64,000 bases of DNA from Pelosinus sp. UFO1 (GTDB lineage Bacteria > Bacillota > Negativicutes > DSM-13327). The stretch covers positions 1,517,693 through 1,581,692 of the forward strand of contig NZ_CP008852.1 in the NCBI RefSeq assembly GCF_000725345.1. Direction: 5' to 3'. The position numbers and the translations under genes were made by a program. Under the pieces are notes generated by a model that saw only the letters and a list, made by a program, of their open reading frames with translations, made no database searches and had not been told where the DNA came from. Position 1 is the first letter of the stretch, and every line of letters begins with the position of its first letter. Below, piece after piece: positions 16,940-25,737 of this stretch.

Positions 16940-17677
16940 ATGTTAAAATCAATTGGTCGTGAATTTATGCTGAAAACTCGGTATGAGAATATGGAACCAG
17001 CAGATCAGAATAATAAAATAGCACAACCACCGTTAGAAGCAAGTTATGATATCACAAAGACTGTGATTGATTTACCGATGCCCGAGGAGATTCCACCCTT
17101 TATGATCGATTTTATGGCAGTGGTAGAGCTTCGAACCAGTGTACGTGATTATCAAAATATGCCGCTAAGTTTATTAGAACTCTCTTACTTACTGTGGTGT
17201 ACGCAAGGAGTAAAACAAGTATTAGGCAATAAAGCAACTTTAAGGACGGTGCCTTCGGCAGGCGCGCGGCATGCTCTAGAGACTTATTTACTAATTCATA
17301 ATGTAGAAGGGGTAAAACCAGGGTTATACCGTTTTTTAGCCCTTGAACACAAACTAATAGAAGTAAACATGGCAAAGGATATTTCCAAAGAAATAATCAA
17401 AGGCTGTTTAGCTCAGGGTTTTATTGCCAAAAGTGGGGTGACATTTCTTTGGTCTGCAGAGGTTGAACGCATGAAATGGCGGTATGGGGAAAGAGGGTAC
17501 CGATACTTACATTTAGATGCTGGGCATGTTTGTCAAAATTTATATTTGGCTGCGCAAGTGGTTGGATGTGGTGTATGTGCCATTGCGGCGTTTGATGATG
17601 AATATATTAATTCTGTAATTGGCTTAGATGGTGAAGAAGAATTTATTATCTACGTAGCAACTGTTGGTAAGCGGTAA
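16940..17677 (+). CDS. SagB/ThcOx-type nitroreductase family protein
   Basis: The 245-residue protein has the nitroreductase FMN fold in its SagB-like form. It shows the conserved RTSVRDYQNMPLSLLELSYL (FMN-binding RxS region), TVPSAGARHALETYLLI, GLYRF, and YLHLDAGHVCQNLYLAAQ with VVGCGVCAIAAFDDE. SagB-type enzymes oxidise azoline rings in peptide toxins, but many stand-alone homologues have unknown substrates, and no cyclodehydratase or precursor peptide gene is nearby. The first 50 residues are a linker-like extension. AGAGGTG precedes the ATG. The gene appears monocistronic and is followed by a terminator. Confidence 0.82.
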   Translation: MLKSIGREFMLKTRYENMEPADQNNKIAQPPLEASYDITKTVIDLPMPEEIPPFMIDFMAVVELRTSVRDYQNMPLSLLELSYLLWCTQGVKQVLGNKATLRTVPSAGARHALETYLLIHNVEGVKPGLYRFLALEHKLIEVNMAKDISKEIIKGCLAQGFIAKSGVTFLWSAEVERMKWRYGERGYRYLHLDAGHVCQNLYLAAQVVGCGVCAIAAFDDEYINSVIGLDGEEEFIIYVATVGKR

Positions 17678-17688
17678 GAGCTAGTTAG

Positions 17689-17732
17689 AATGCCTGAATA
17701 GAGAATACTTCTCGTCAGGCATTTTATTTTTA
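17689..17732. terminator. Terminator after the nitroreductase gene
   Basis: AATGCCTGA (17689-17697) pairs with TCAGGCATT (17715-17723), followed by TTATTTTTATT. Confidence 0.8.
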
Positions 17733-17761
17733 TTGTCTTTTATGTCTTTGGTTTCTATAAT
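17733..17761 (+). promoter_or_regulatory. Promoter of the CitA/CitB-type system
   Basis: TTGTCT (17733-17738) and TATAAT (17756-17761) are 17 bases apart, upstream of the sensor kinase gene. Confidence 0.65.
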
Positions 17762-17792
17762 GAATATATATGTAAAGTAATAACAAGGTGGT

Positions 17793-19397
17793 GTGTGTTT
17801 GTTACTAACCAGAACTTTAAAACTGCAGACCAAAATAATGATTTTGGTATTTGCTGTAGTTGTTGTGGCATTATTGGTTACAAATTGGCTGACCTCTCGC
17901 AGTGTTGAGATAGAAATACAAAAGGGTACTGGACGACAGGCAATTAGTGTAGCACAGCTTGTTGCTCGTTCGCCTATTATCGTAGAGGGATTAACAGGAG
18001 AAAAGCAAATAAGTGAACTGCAAAGATATGCTAGGGAGAGTGCTGATGCAACCGATGTTGAATTTGTTGTTGTTTTGGATATGCAAGGCATTCGCAAGGC
18101 GCATCCAGATCCGACAAAAGTAGGTCAAAAATTTGTCGGCGGCGATGAAGCAGAGGCGCTAGCTGGTAAAGAATATATTTCCGTGGCAAAGGGAACCTTA
18201 GGAGACTCTTTGCGGGCTTTTGTCCCTGTCTTTACTGCTAACGGACAACAGGTTGGTGTAGTCGTTGTTGGAATATTGCTTGAGGAGATTAAAATATTAG
18301 AGAAAGACACCCATAAGGCACTCCTTTTGGCTATTCTAATTGGTATGTTAATTGGGATTATCGGGGCATATTTATTATCACAGAATGTGAAAAAAACATT
18401 ATTTGGACTTGAGCCGGGAGCGATTGCCAAACGACTTGAAGAAAGAAATGCTATGCTTGAATCTGTGCATGAGGGTATTATCGCAGTTGACAGACAAGGA
18501 ATGATTTCTTTAGTGAATGATGAAGCTCTTAAAATGTTGGGTGTAGATGATAGTCCAGTAGGAAAAAAATTCGAAGATTTTGTGCCAAATACAAATTTGA
18601 TGGCAGTGATGGAAGCTAGAGTAGCAGAATTGGATCAAGATCAGGATTTTCAGGGAACATCTGTGATTGGAAATTGCTTACCAATGATAGTAAATGGAGA
18701 AGTTGTTGGTGCTATATCAACTTTTCGTGATAAGACGGAGGTAAAAGGGTTAGCAGAGGAATTAACAGGTGTTCGCAGCTACGTGGATGCTCTTAGAGCA
18801 CAAGCTCATGAGTTTATGAATCAATTACATGTTATACTAGGATTAGTAAAGTTGAAAAGTTATCAACAATTAGCGGTTTATATTAATCAAATCACTTCTG
18901 AACATGAAGAAGAAATAAATCTTGTGGCAAAACGAATTGAAGAGCCCATACTTGCAGGTTTCGTCTTAAGTAAATTAAGTCTGGCTAGAGAAAAAAAAGT
19001 TGTTATGCATTTGGCAGAGGAAAGCTATGTACCTGCACCTTGTGATCATGAAATTGTCCATGAAATGGTAACTATAATTGGGAATCTAGTAGAAAATGCT
19101 TTTGATGCTGTACGCAGTACCGATTATAAAGAGGTAGAACTGCATATGTATTATGATGAAGGAAGTTTATATATTATTGTAAGTGATACAGGAGAAGGGA
19201 TTATGCCGGAATTAAGTAATACAATCTTTGCAAAGGGTGTATCCAGTAAGGATGGTAACCGCGGCTTTGGACTACATTTGGTTGAACGTAGTATAAAGTA
19301 CTTAGCGGGAGAAATTGATTTTGAATCGCGACCAGGAGAGGGGACCGTATTTACGGTAAAAATTCCTTATAAAATAAAGGGGAATCAAAATGATTAA
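17793..19397 (+). CDS. CitA/DcuS-family sensor histidine kinase
   Basis: The protein (about 534 residues) has a TM helix (residues 15-33), an extracytoplasmic Cache/PAS sensor (about 35-170, with VLDMQGIRKAHPDPTKVGQK and FVPVFTANGQ), a second TM (178-198), a cytoplasmic PAS (about 220-320), a SPOB-type dimerisation segment with the phospho-histidine in ALRAQAHEFMNQLHVILGL, and an HATPase domain (IIGNLVENAFDAV, DTGEGI, RGFGLHLV). This is the CitA/DcuS/MalK architecture that senses di- or tricarboxylates. Start is ambiguous (GTG 17793 or TTG 17799 after AAGGTGG). The response regulator gene overlaps the end by 8 bases. Confidence 0.9.
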   Translation: MCLLLTRTLKLQTKIMILVFAVVVVALLVTNWLTSRSVEIEIQKGTGRQAISVAQLVARSPIIVEGLTGEKQISELQRYARESADATDVEFVVVLDMQGIRKAHPDPTKVGQKFVGGDEAEALAGKEYISVAKGTLGDSLRAFVPVFTANGQQVGVVVVGILLEEIKILEKDTHKALLLAILIGMLIGIIGAYLLSQNVKKTLFGLEPGAIAKRLEERNAMLESVHEGIIAVDRQGMISLVNDEALKMLGVDDSPVGKKFEDFVPNTNLMAVMEARVAELDQDQDFQGTSVIGNCLPMIVNGEVVGAISTFRDKTEVKGLAEELTGVRSYVDALRAQAHEFMNQLHVILGLVKLKSYQQLAVYINQITSEHEEEINLVAKRIEEPILAGFVLSKLSLAREKKVVMHLAEESYVPAPCDHEIVHEMVTIIGNLVENAFDAVRSTDYKEVELHMYYDEGSLYIIVSDTGEGIMPELSNTIFAKGVSSKDGNRGFGLHLVERSIKYLAGEIDFESRPGEGTVFTVKIPYKIKGNQND

Positions 19398-20070
19398 GGT
19401 ATTAGTAGTAGAAGATGATCCTATGGTAGCAGAGTTAAATCGACGTTATATTGAAAGGATCGAAGATTTTACATTTTGCGGTATCGTTAAAAATGGTGAG
19501 GAAGCCTTAGCTGTTCTAAATGAAAAGAATATTGATTTAGTATTGTTGGATATTTTTATGCCCAATATGAATGGGCTTGAGTTATTAGCTAAGATCCGTC
19601 AGCAGAACGTTAGTGTCGATGTCATCGTAGTATCTGCTGCACGAGAAAATCAAAGTATTCAAACGGCTCTTAGGAATGGAGCCGTAGATTATTTGATTAA
19701 ACCCTTTGAGTTTGAAAGGTTTCAAGCTGCTTTAATCGCCTTCAAAAAAAGATTGCAAGCGATTAGAGGGGAAACTGGTTTATCGCAAAAGGATCTGGAT
19801 CAGCAAATTTTTGCCAAAATACCTCACAAAGACATTGAACTGCCTAAGGGGTTAGACCGTAATACTATTAAGCGAGTATGGGGGCACATTTTAGAGAGGC
19901 AAGAAGAGTTCACGGCAGAAGAGATGGCTCAGTATGTAGGACTTTCTCCCGTTTCGATCCGTAAATATCTTAAGTATTTTCAAAGCATGGATTTACTACA
20001 TGTAGAAATAAGTTATGGATCCGTAGGCAGACCTGTATATCGATATCGCTGCAACCGAGAAAAACAATAA
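19390..20070 (+). CDS. CitB/DcuR-family response regulator
   Basis: The 226-residue protein has a receiver domain (acidic pair VEDDP, phospho-aspartate in DLVLLDIFMPNMNG, lysine in DYLIKPFEF) and a C-terminal helix-turn-helix (EEMAQYVGLSPVSIRKYLKY) typical of CitB/DcuR. It is the partner of the overlapping kinase gene. No carboxylate transporter or citrate/malate gene is adjacent, so the target genes lie elsewhere; the substrate is not decided by context. Confidence 0.91.
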   Translation: MIKVLVVEDDPMVAELNRRYIERIEDFTFCGIVKNGEEALAVLNEKNIDLVLLDIFMPNMNGLELLAKIRQQNVSVDVIVVSAARENQSIQTALRNGAVDYLIKPFEFERFQAALIAFKKRLQAIRGETGLSQKDLDQQIFAKIPHKDIELPKGLDRNTIKRVWGHILERQEEFTAEEMAQYVGLSPVSIRKYLKYFQSMDLLHVEISYGSVGRPVYRYRCNREKQ

Positions 20071-20132
20071 TAGGAATAATTTCAATTTAAGATAATAAAG
20101 TGATAGTGATACTTTGATAAAAGGAGATGTTT

Positions 20133-21374
20133 ATGGCAACAGGAAAGGGAAAGACAAACGGAAAGGGTAACGGAAAAATCTGGTTATTTATCATTTCTGT
20201 TATACTTATGGCTATTCTCTATGGAAAGGTTAACCAAGACTCCAATCAGCAGACTCCTCCTAAGCATACCATAGAAAAGACTGGCTCAGGAGCTGTAGTA
20301 GACTTCACAGAAGCAACAAAAAAAATTCATACTGCTGTTGATGCTGCCTTGCAAAAAGGCGAATTTTCTGTAAGGGATATCAAGGAAACAACAAAAGAAA
20401 TACCACGTCAAAAAGTGGAAGGTACGATTCGTTGGCATACAAGGCAAGTGTTAGTGAATGTGCCAGCTGATGTATCTGCCGAAACAATGAAGCAACGAAT
20501 AGGTGCTGCAATTCAAAGTGCTGGTGGTCAAGTACTATCTACTCAGCCTGATACGTATCAAGGATTAGCAGTGGTGCGTCTTGATATTGGTTTAAGGGAT
20601 AAACTAGAGCAAGAAGATCTTACTATCATTAGTGATAGGGTATATCTTACTAGAGAAAAAGGTGCTGCCCCTGAGGCGATTAGTGTGCCCGAAACAAAAG
20701 GAGAGGGCAAAGTTCGTGGAAAAATGGCACTTGTCATTGATGATTTTGGCTATAATCAAGAAACCATTAGTGCCTACGCAGCCATTAACCGCCCCCTTAC
20801 CTTTGCTGTAATACCTTATCGCCCTTTTAGTAATGAGGCTGCGTCCAGGGGATTAAGTTCAGGGCATCAAGTCATTTTACATTTACCCATGGAACCTTTA
20901 GACCAAGGTGCTCAGTCAGAAGCACTGACGGTTACCGTCGCTATGAGTGATAAAGAGATACAGTCAATGGTGCAGAAAGCGATTGATACAGTGCCTGGGC
21001 TAATTGGGGTTAATAATCACCAGGGGTCAAGGGCCACTGCAGATAAACGAGTTATGAAAAATGTACTAAGTATTTTAAAAGCTAATAATTTATTTTTTGT
21101 TGATAGTCGTACTAATGGCCAATCTGTCGCTGCTGAAACTGCAAGGCAAATGGGTATACAAACTGGGGAAAATGAATTGTTTATCGATAATACAAACGAA
21201 GTCAGTGCTGTAAAAGCAAAATTACGTACGGCGCAAGAGATGGCAATAAAACACGGTACCGTAACTGTTATTGGCCATGCCCGTATGACAACAGCTACGG
21301 CAGTAAGTGAAATGATACCTGAACTAGAGGCAGCAGGTATACAACTGGTTTTTGTTTCCCAACTTTTGAGGTGA
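20133..21374 (+). CDS. Divergent polysaccharide deacetylase family protein
   Basis: The 413-residue protein has a basic N-terminus, one TM or signal anchor (WLFIISVILMAILYGKV, about residues 15-31), a linker with a small domain, and a C-terminal divergent polysaccharide deacetylase (YibQ/DUF610) domain. That domain shows KMALVIDDFGYNQETI, FAVIPYRPFS, VILHLPMEP, GVNNHQGSRATAD and FFVDSRTNGQSVA. The family resembles NodB deacetylases but its substrate is unknown; an envelope role is likely. I chose the ATG at 20133 because AAGGAG lies 6 bases upstream and would overlap the ATG at 20127. A terminator follows. Confidence 0.87.
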   Translation: MATGKGKTNGKGNGKIWLFIISVILMAILYGKVNQDSNQQTPPKHTIEKTGSGAVVDFTEATKKIHTAVDAALQKGEFSVRDIKETTKEIPRQKVEGTIRWHTRQVLVNVPADVSAETMKQRIGAAIQSAGGQVLSTQPDTYQGLAVVRLDIGLRDKLEQEDLTIISDRVYLTREKGAAPEAISVPETKGEGKVRGKMALVIDDFGYNQETISAYAAINRPLTFAVIPYRPFSNEAASRGLSSGHQVILHLPMEPLDQGAQSEALTVTVAMSDKEIQSMVQKAIDTVPGLIGVNNHQGSRATADKRVMKNVLSILKANNLFFVDSRTNGQSVAAETARQMGIQTGENELFIDNTNEVSAVKAKLRTAQEMAIKHGTVTVIGHARMTTATAVSEMIPELEAAGIQLVFVSQLLR

Positions 21375-21450
21375 AGAAATTAGATACTTCAGAAAATTGC
21401 AATATACAAATAGTACGATCTTATAATATAATAAAGAGAGCATGAAATAA

Positions 21451-21510
21451 AAAGACTTGAACTTTTCTTAGGCTAGCAAGCTTAGGGCATAGGACAAGTC
21501 TTTTTTTTAG
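21451..21510. terminator. Terminator before the hydrogenase genes
   Basis: AAAGACTTG (21451-21459) pairs with CAAGTCTTT (21495-21503), followed by T5. The loop contains a secondary palindrome, CTTAGGCTAGCAAGCTTAGG. Confidence 0.8.
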
Positions 21511-21578
21511 ATATAGTATGTGGTTACATTGGTCAATCGGTCTATGCGCAAGGTTAGGGTAAAAAAGGAGATGAAAAT

Positions 21579-22055
21579 ATGCCTAATGAGTTAGATTCGT
21601 CACGTATTCTAGCGATTGTTGAGGAAAAGGGAAAATCAAAGGAACATTTATTATCAATCCTTCTGGCAATTCAAAATGCATCAGGTAAAAATTATGTACA
21701 GGAAGAGTGGGCTAAAATTGTTGCTACTGAACTAAATTTATCCTTTAGCATGGTGTATGATGTTTTAACTTTTTATTCTATGTTTTCTACAAAACCGCGA
21801 GGCAGGCATGTGATTGAGATTTGTAAGAGTACTCCTTGTTATATTAGTAAGTCGGATGTAATAGCAAAAATTTTTGAGAAACACTTAGGTATCAAAGTTG
21901 GAGAAACAACGAAGGATCAACAATTTACTTTGCTGTATACCGCCTGTGTTGGAGCCTGTGATGTAGGGCCAGTCGCTAAGATTGGTGAGGAAATATATGG
22001 GGATTTAACCGAAGATAAGATTAACAGCATAATTATAAAGTATCAGGGGGAATAG
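21579..22055 (+). CDS. hndA: NuoE-like [2Fe-2S] subunit of NAD-linked hydrogenase
   Basis: The 158-residue thioredoxin-like ferredoxin belongs to the NuoE/HndA/HydC family. The [2Fe-2S] ligands are visible as CKSTPC and, about 35 residues later, CVGACD. It passes electrons between the NuoF-like flavoprotein and the hydrogenase subunit. AAAGGAG precedes the ATG. It is the first of three tightly packed genes (3-base gap to the next) that together encode a cytoplasmic NAD(H)-linked [FeFe] hydrogenase. Confidence 0.92.
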   Translation: MPNELDSSRILAIVEEKGKSKEHLLSILLAIQNASGKNYVQEEWAKIVATELNLSFSMVYDVLTFYSMFSTKPRGRHVIEICKSTPCYISKSDVIAKIFEKHLGIKVGETTKDQQFTLLYTACVGACDVGPVAKIGEEIYGDLTEDKINSIIIKYQGE

Positions 22056-22058
22056 GTA

Positions 22059-23357
22059 ATGGAAAAAATAGTTAAGCTAATTTCTCAAAGATGTAATAAA
22101 ATAACCCCTGCATCTGTGGAGGAATATTGTAAAACTGACGGATTTAAAGGCCTTAAAAAAGCTTTTACAATGAAACCTGCTGATATTGTTGCTGAAATTA
22201 AAAAAGCGAGGCTGCTAGGGCGCGGTGGTGCAGCGTATCCTGCAGGGGCCAAGTGGGAGCATTTACTGGAAATACCTGAGTTTCCTAAGTATATTGTTTG
22301 TAACGCAGATGAGGGGGAACCCGGCACATTTAAAGATAAATTATTATTAAGTCAAGATCCTTTGGGAATCATTGAAGGGATGACCATTGCTGGTTATGTT
22401 TTTAATTCTAATGATGCCTATATTTATATTCGTGGTGAATACGCAGCCATTCAACGGAGTTTTCAAGAAGCCATTAATCATGCCACCTCGAGAGGATATT
22501 TAGGGAATAATATTTTAGATACGGGTTTTAGTTTTCATATTCATATTGTGACAGGAGCTGGTGCCTACGTCTGTGGGGAGAATTCAGCCCTTTTAAATTC
22601 TATCGAAGGAAAGGCTGGGCGGCCTAGAATCAAACCGCCTCATTTAGCAGAAGTAGGACTATTTTCGATGCCAACCTTAGTGAATAATGTAGAAAGTTTT
22701 GCTAACATTCCAGTGATTGTTCAATTGGGTGGTGAAAAATACCTCAGTTATGGGACAAAAGATAGTGGTGGGACAAAATTAGTGTGTTTGTCAGGTCACG
22801 TAGCGAAACGAGGAGTATATGAGGTGCCTTTTGGTGTAACACTCCGCGATATCATTTACGATAAAGAAATTGGCGGTGGTATAGCACAGGATCAAAAACT
22901 CAAATTCTTTCATTTAGGTGGACAATCAGGTCCTTGTGGGATACCTGATCAGTTAGATACAATATATTGCTATAAAGCGTTGCGATCTGTCGGGCTGAGT
23001 GTCGGTTCTGGTGCAGTTGTTGTGATGGATGAATCGGTGTGTGTTGTTGATTATCTGAAAAAAGTTACTGAATTCTTTATTCATGAATCCTGCGGAAAAT
23101 GTACGCCTTGTCGTGAAGGAAATTGGCAATTATATAAAATTCTATGCAAGTTTCAAGAAGGTTTGGCGGTGGAAGAAGACTTTACTGTAATAAAACGTTT
23201 AGCGGATGTAATGACCAATGCTTCATTTTGTGGGTTAGGGCAATCTGCTGCAGTAGCTCTTACGAGTTGCTTAAAATACTTTAAGGATGAGTTTGAAGCC
23301 CATATTAATAAACAATGTCCTGCTGGCCATTGTTTTATCGATGAGAGGGGTGAATAA
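22059..23357 (+). CDS. hndC: NuoF-like flavoprotein subunit of NAD-linked hydrogenase
   Basis: The 432-residue protein matches the NuoF core. It has the FMN/NADH site (GRGGAAYPAGAKWEHL, CNADEGEPGTFKDK, VTGAGAYVCGENSALL, EGKAGRPRIKPP), a SLBB-like segment and the [4Fe-4S] ligands CGKCTPCREG plus a distal CGLGQ. It lacks the N-terminal thioredoxin-like domain and the C-terminal ferredoxin domains present in HydB of the trimeric electron-bifurcating hydrogenases (usually near 600 residues). A simpler electron path and NADH-dependent, perhaps non-bifurcating, activity are therefore possible. The HydA gene follows after one base. Confidence 0.92.
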   Translation: MEKIVKLISQRCNKITPASVEEYCKTDGFKGLKKAFTMKPADIVAEIKKARLLGRGGAAYPAGAKWEHLLEIPEFPKYIVCNADEGEPGTFKDKLLLSQDPLGIIEGMTIAGYVFNSNDAYIYIRGEYAAIQRSFQEAINHATSRGYLGNNILDTGFSFHIHIVTGAGAYVCGENSALLNSIEGKAGRPRIKPPHLAEVGLFSMPTLVNNVESFANIPVIVQLGGEKYLSYGTKDSGGTKLVCLSGHVAKRGVYEVPFGVTLRDIIYDKEIGGGIAQDQKLKFFHLGGQSGPCGIPDQLDTIYCYKALRSVGLSVGSGAVVVMDESVCVVDYLKKVTEFFIHESCGKCTPCREGNWQLYKILCKFQEGLAVEEDFTVIKRLADVMTNASFCGLGQSAAVALTSCLKYFKDEFEAHINKQCPAGHCFIDERGE

Positions 23358-23358
23358 T

Positions 23359-25110
23359 ATGCAACATATAAAAAATGTAAATAATGAAGTGACATTGATG
23401 GTTGATGGGGTTTCCGTAACGGTACCAGAAGGGACTCTAATTATTGACGCCGCTAAGAAGGTTGGAGTTCAGATTCCCGTTCTTTGCTACCATCCAGATC
23501 TTGCAGTACGAGCCACTTGTCGGGTTTGCCTAGTAGAAATAAAAGGGCAAAAGAAACTAAAAACTGCTTGCAGTAATGAGGTGTGGGAAGGCGCTGAAAT
23601 TATTACAAACAGTAAGGTAGTAAGAGACACTAGAAAAACTGTATTAGAACTTATTTTAGCATCTCACCCACAAGACTGTTTGCAATGTATCCGTAGCGGT
23701 AATTGTGAACTGCAACAATTAGCAACAACTTTTGGTATTGGAAAACCAGTATTTGAGTCGGCGATTAATGGCGAAAAGAAACTGCCAATTGATAAAGGAA
23801 ATCCATCGATTGTGCGTGATGCAAATAAGTGTATCAAATGTGGCAGATGTGTTGCCGTTTGCCAAGAGATACAAGGTGTTGGGGCTATTAATACAGCGAA
23901 TCGCTCGAGGGAATACGAAATTAGTACTGCTTATGACAAGAAGCTAGAGGGCAGTCCTTGTGTTTTTTGTGGACAATGTATTGCAGTATGCCCTGTTGGT
24001 GCACTTTATGAAAAGAATAATACAGATGAGGTTTGGGAAGCTCTCGACGATGAAGAGAAACATGTCATTGTACAGGTTGCACCTGCCGTTAGAGTAGCTT
24101 TAGGGGAAGAGTTTGGTATGGAACGAGGCAGTATTAGTACGGGTAAAATGGTAACTGCCCTGCGTCGTTTAGGCTTTGACAAGGTTTTTGATACTAATTT
24201 TGCAGCAGATGTTACGATTATGGAGGAAGGGAACGAACTCTTAGGACGAATACAACATCACGGTGTTTTGCCTCTCATTACTTCTTGTAGTCCTGGATGG
24301 GTAAATTTTGTTGAAACTTTTTATCCCGAATTACTGTCCCATGTTTCCACCTGTAAATCACCCCAACAAATTTTTGGTGCATTGGCAAAAACCTATTATG
24401 CGCAAAAAGCAGGTATTTCACCGGATAAGATTTTTGTGGTTTCTATTATGCCTTGTACCGCTAAAAAATATGAGAGTTCCCGTCGCGAAATGAATGGCAG
24501 TGGCTATCGTGATGTGGATATAGTAGTAACAACTCGTGAACTTGCTAGGATGATAAAAGAGGCCGGCATTGAATTTAGGGCCCTAGAGGATGAGAGTTTT
24601 GATGATCCTATGGGGATTTCTACAGGTGCAGGAGCCATTTTTGGTACAACAGGGGGCGTTATGGAAGCGGCTTTGCGGACCGTATACGAAATGGTCACTG
24701 GGCAAGAATTGAAGCAACTCGATTTTAAAATGGTACGGGGCCTCGCTGGAATTAAGGACGCTGAAATCGATCTTAATGGTCTAAAAGTAAAAGTAGCAGT
24801 TGCTAACGGTTTGAAGAATGCAAGATTGCTAATGGAGAAAATAAAAGCGGGTGAGTGTAACTACACCTTTATTGAAATTATGGGGTGTCTTGGCGGCTGT
24901 ATTGGGGGCGGGGGCCAACCAATAACGAGTCAGGCGGGTGCGAAGGGGAATCGCATGGAAGGTTTGTATCAAATTGATCGTGATTCGGTGATTAGGCAGT
25001 CTCATAAAAATCCTGCAGTGATTAAGTTATATGAAGATTTTTTAGGGAAGCCTCTAAGTCCTAAATCTCATTCATTACTGCATACTCATTACTTAGCAAG
25101 AAAAAAATAA
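23359..25110 (+). CDS. hydA: [FeFe] hydrogenase catalytic subunit (HydA/HndD type)
   Basis: The 583-residue enzyme has, in order, an N-terminal [2Fe-2S] ferredoxin domain (CYHPDLAVRATCRVCLVE), a His-Cys3 [4Fe-4S] site (HPQDCLQCIRSGNCEL), two [4Fe-4S] clusters (CIKCGRCVAVCQE, CVFCGQCIAVCPVGAL), the H-cluster domain with L1 TSCSPGW, L2 MPCTAKKYE and L3 EIMGCLGGCIGGGGQP, and a C-terminal small subunit-like tail (KLYEDFLGKPLSPKSHSLLH). L1 has serine where TSCCPGW is usual. It interconverts protons and H2. I chose the ATG at 23359; a longer start overlaps the previous gene. Maturases HydE, HydF and HydG are not in the window. Confidence 0.95.
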   Translation: MQHIKNVNNEVTLMVDGVSVTVPEGTLIIDAAKKVGVQIPVLCYHPDLAVRATCRVCLVEIKGQKKLKTACSNEVWEGAEIITNSKVVRDTRKTVLELILASHPQDCLQCIRSGNCELQQLATTFGIGKPVFESAINGEKKLPIDKGNPSIVRDANKCIKCGRCVAVCQEIQGVGAINTANRSREYEISTAYDKKLEGSPCVFCGQCIAVCPVGALYEKNNTDEVWEALDDEEKHVIVQVAPAVRVALGEEFGMERGSISTGKMVTALRRLGFDKVFDTNFAADVTIMEEGNELLGRIQHHGVLPLITSCSPGWVNFVETFYPELLSHVSTCKSPQQIFGALAKTYYAQKAGISPDKIFVVSIMPCTAKKYESSRREMNGSGYRDVDIVVTTRELARMIKEAGIEFRALEDESFDDPMGISTGAGAIFGTTGGVMEAALRTVYEMVTGQELKQLDFKMVRGLAGIKDAEIDLNGLKVKVAVANGLKNARLLMEKIKAGECNYTFIEIMGCLGGCIGGGGQPITSQAGAKGNRMEGLYQIDRDSVIRQSHKNPAVIKLYEDFLGKPLSPKSHSLLHTHYLARKK

Positions 25111-25184
25111 AAAATTGTTTTCTTCATAAGATCTTCATATTGTTTTGGTATAGTAGGGTTATATTACATGAGGAGGTATTTTTT

Positions 25185-25679
25185 ATGAATATGACCCACT
25201 ATATGGAACTATTGGCGGTCAATCAGCCGTGGAATTTGATTATTTATATGGTAATTCCCGTGGCATTGGCGGAAGCCTTGGTGGCAACTGAATTTTTTGT
25301 TGTGTTTAATCGCTCTAATAATGGCCTAATTCGGTCTTGGAATAAGTGGATCGGAATTGTCTTGGGTTTTTATTTCCTGGGTATCTTTTTACAAATGGGA
25401 ATCTTCGTTGTTCCACATATTGAATGGCGAGGGATTGCGGATATCATTGCCGTAGGCTCTTATCTCAGTGGAGTAATTCCTCTGTTTGGAATCGCATTAT
25501 TAGAGTTAGGGGTAATTGGTCGTGGAAAATCAGGGTCAGAAAAGATGAAACTTCATTTTATCTTATTGACAGTATTTCTGATTGTAGCTCATATCGCGAT
25601 GATATTTGGTATGGTGGATCCTGCAATATTAGGCTGGAGTCCTAGCAATCAGGCAATGCCAATGCATCATCATAATTAA
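25185..25679 (+). CDS. Four-TM membrane protein with His-rich C-terminus, unknown function
   Basis: The 164-residue protein has four hydrophobic segments: residues 14-36 (IIYMVIPVALAEALVATEFF), 48-68, 76-100 and 116-139. It ends MPMHHHN. Histidines also occur at the start (MTHYMELL) and in VPHIEW. The pattern fits a small integral membrane protein, possibly metal-related, but I recognise no characterised family. AGGAGG lies 8 bases before the ATG, and a separate promoter probably precedes it. It lies 75 bases after hydA in the same orientation, so a link to the hydrogenase is possible but unproven. Confidence 0.7.
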   Translation: MNMTHYMELLAVNQPWNLIIYMVIPVALAEALVATEFFVVFNRSNNGLIRSWNKWIGIVLGFYFLGIFLQMGIFVVPHIEWRGIADIIAVGSYLSGVIPLFGIALLELGVIGRGKSGSEKMKLHFILLTVFLIVAHIAMIFGMVDPAILGWSPSNQAMPMHHHN

Positions 25680-25686
25680 TAAAAAA

Positions 25687-25737
25687 ATGGTGCTTGCTAT
25701 TTTGACGTTTACATGCTATTATTTAGTCAAGCACCAT
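25687..25737. terminator. Hairpin after the four-TM protein gene
   Basis: ATGGTGCTTG (25687-25696) pairs with CAAGCACCAT (25728-25737). It follows the stop by 7 bases. Its right arm also forms the 5' end of the structured RNA below, so the two structures are mutually exclusive. Confidence 0.45.
25694..25722 (+). promoter_or_regulatory. Candidate promoter of the structured RNA
   Basis: An extended -10 (TG-C-TATTAT, with TATTAT at 25717-25722) lies 17 bases after TTGCTA (25694-25699). The predicted start near 25729 coincides with the 5' arm of the RNA closing stem. Confidence 0.45.

Noticed and set aside
17112-17375. Peptide-toxin cluster suggested by the SagB-like enzyme
   Set aside because: No precursor peptide, YcaO or dehydratase gene is nearby; the homologue stands alone.
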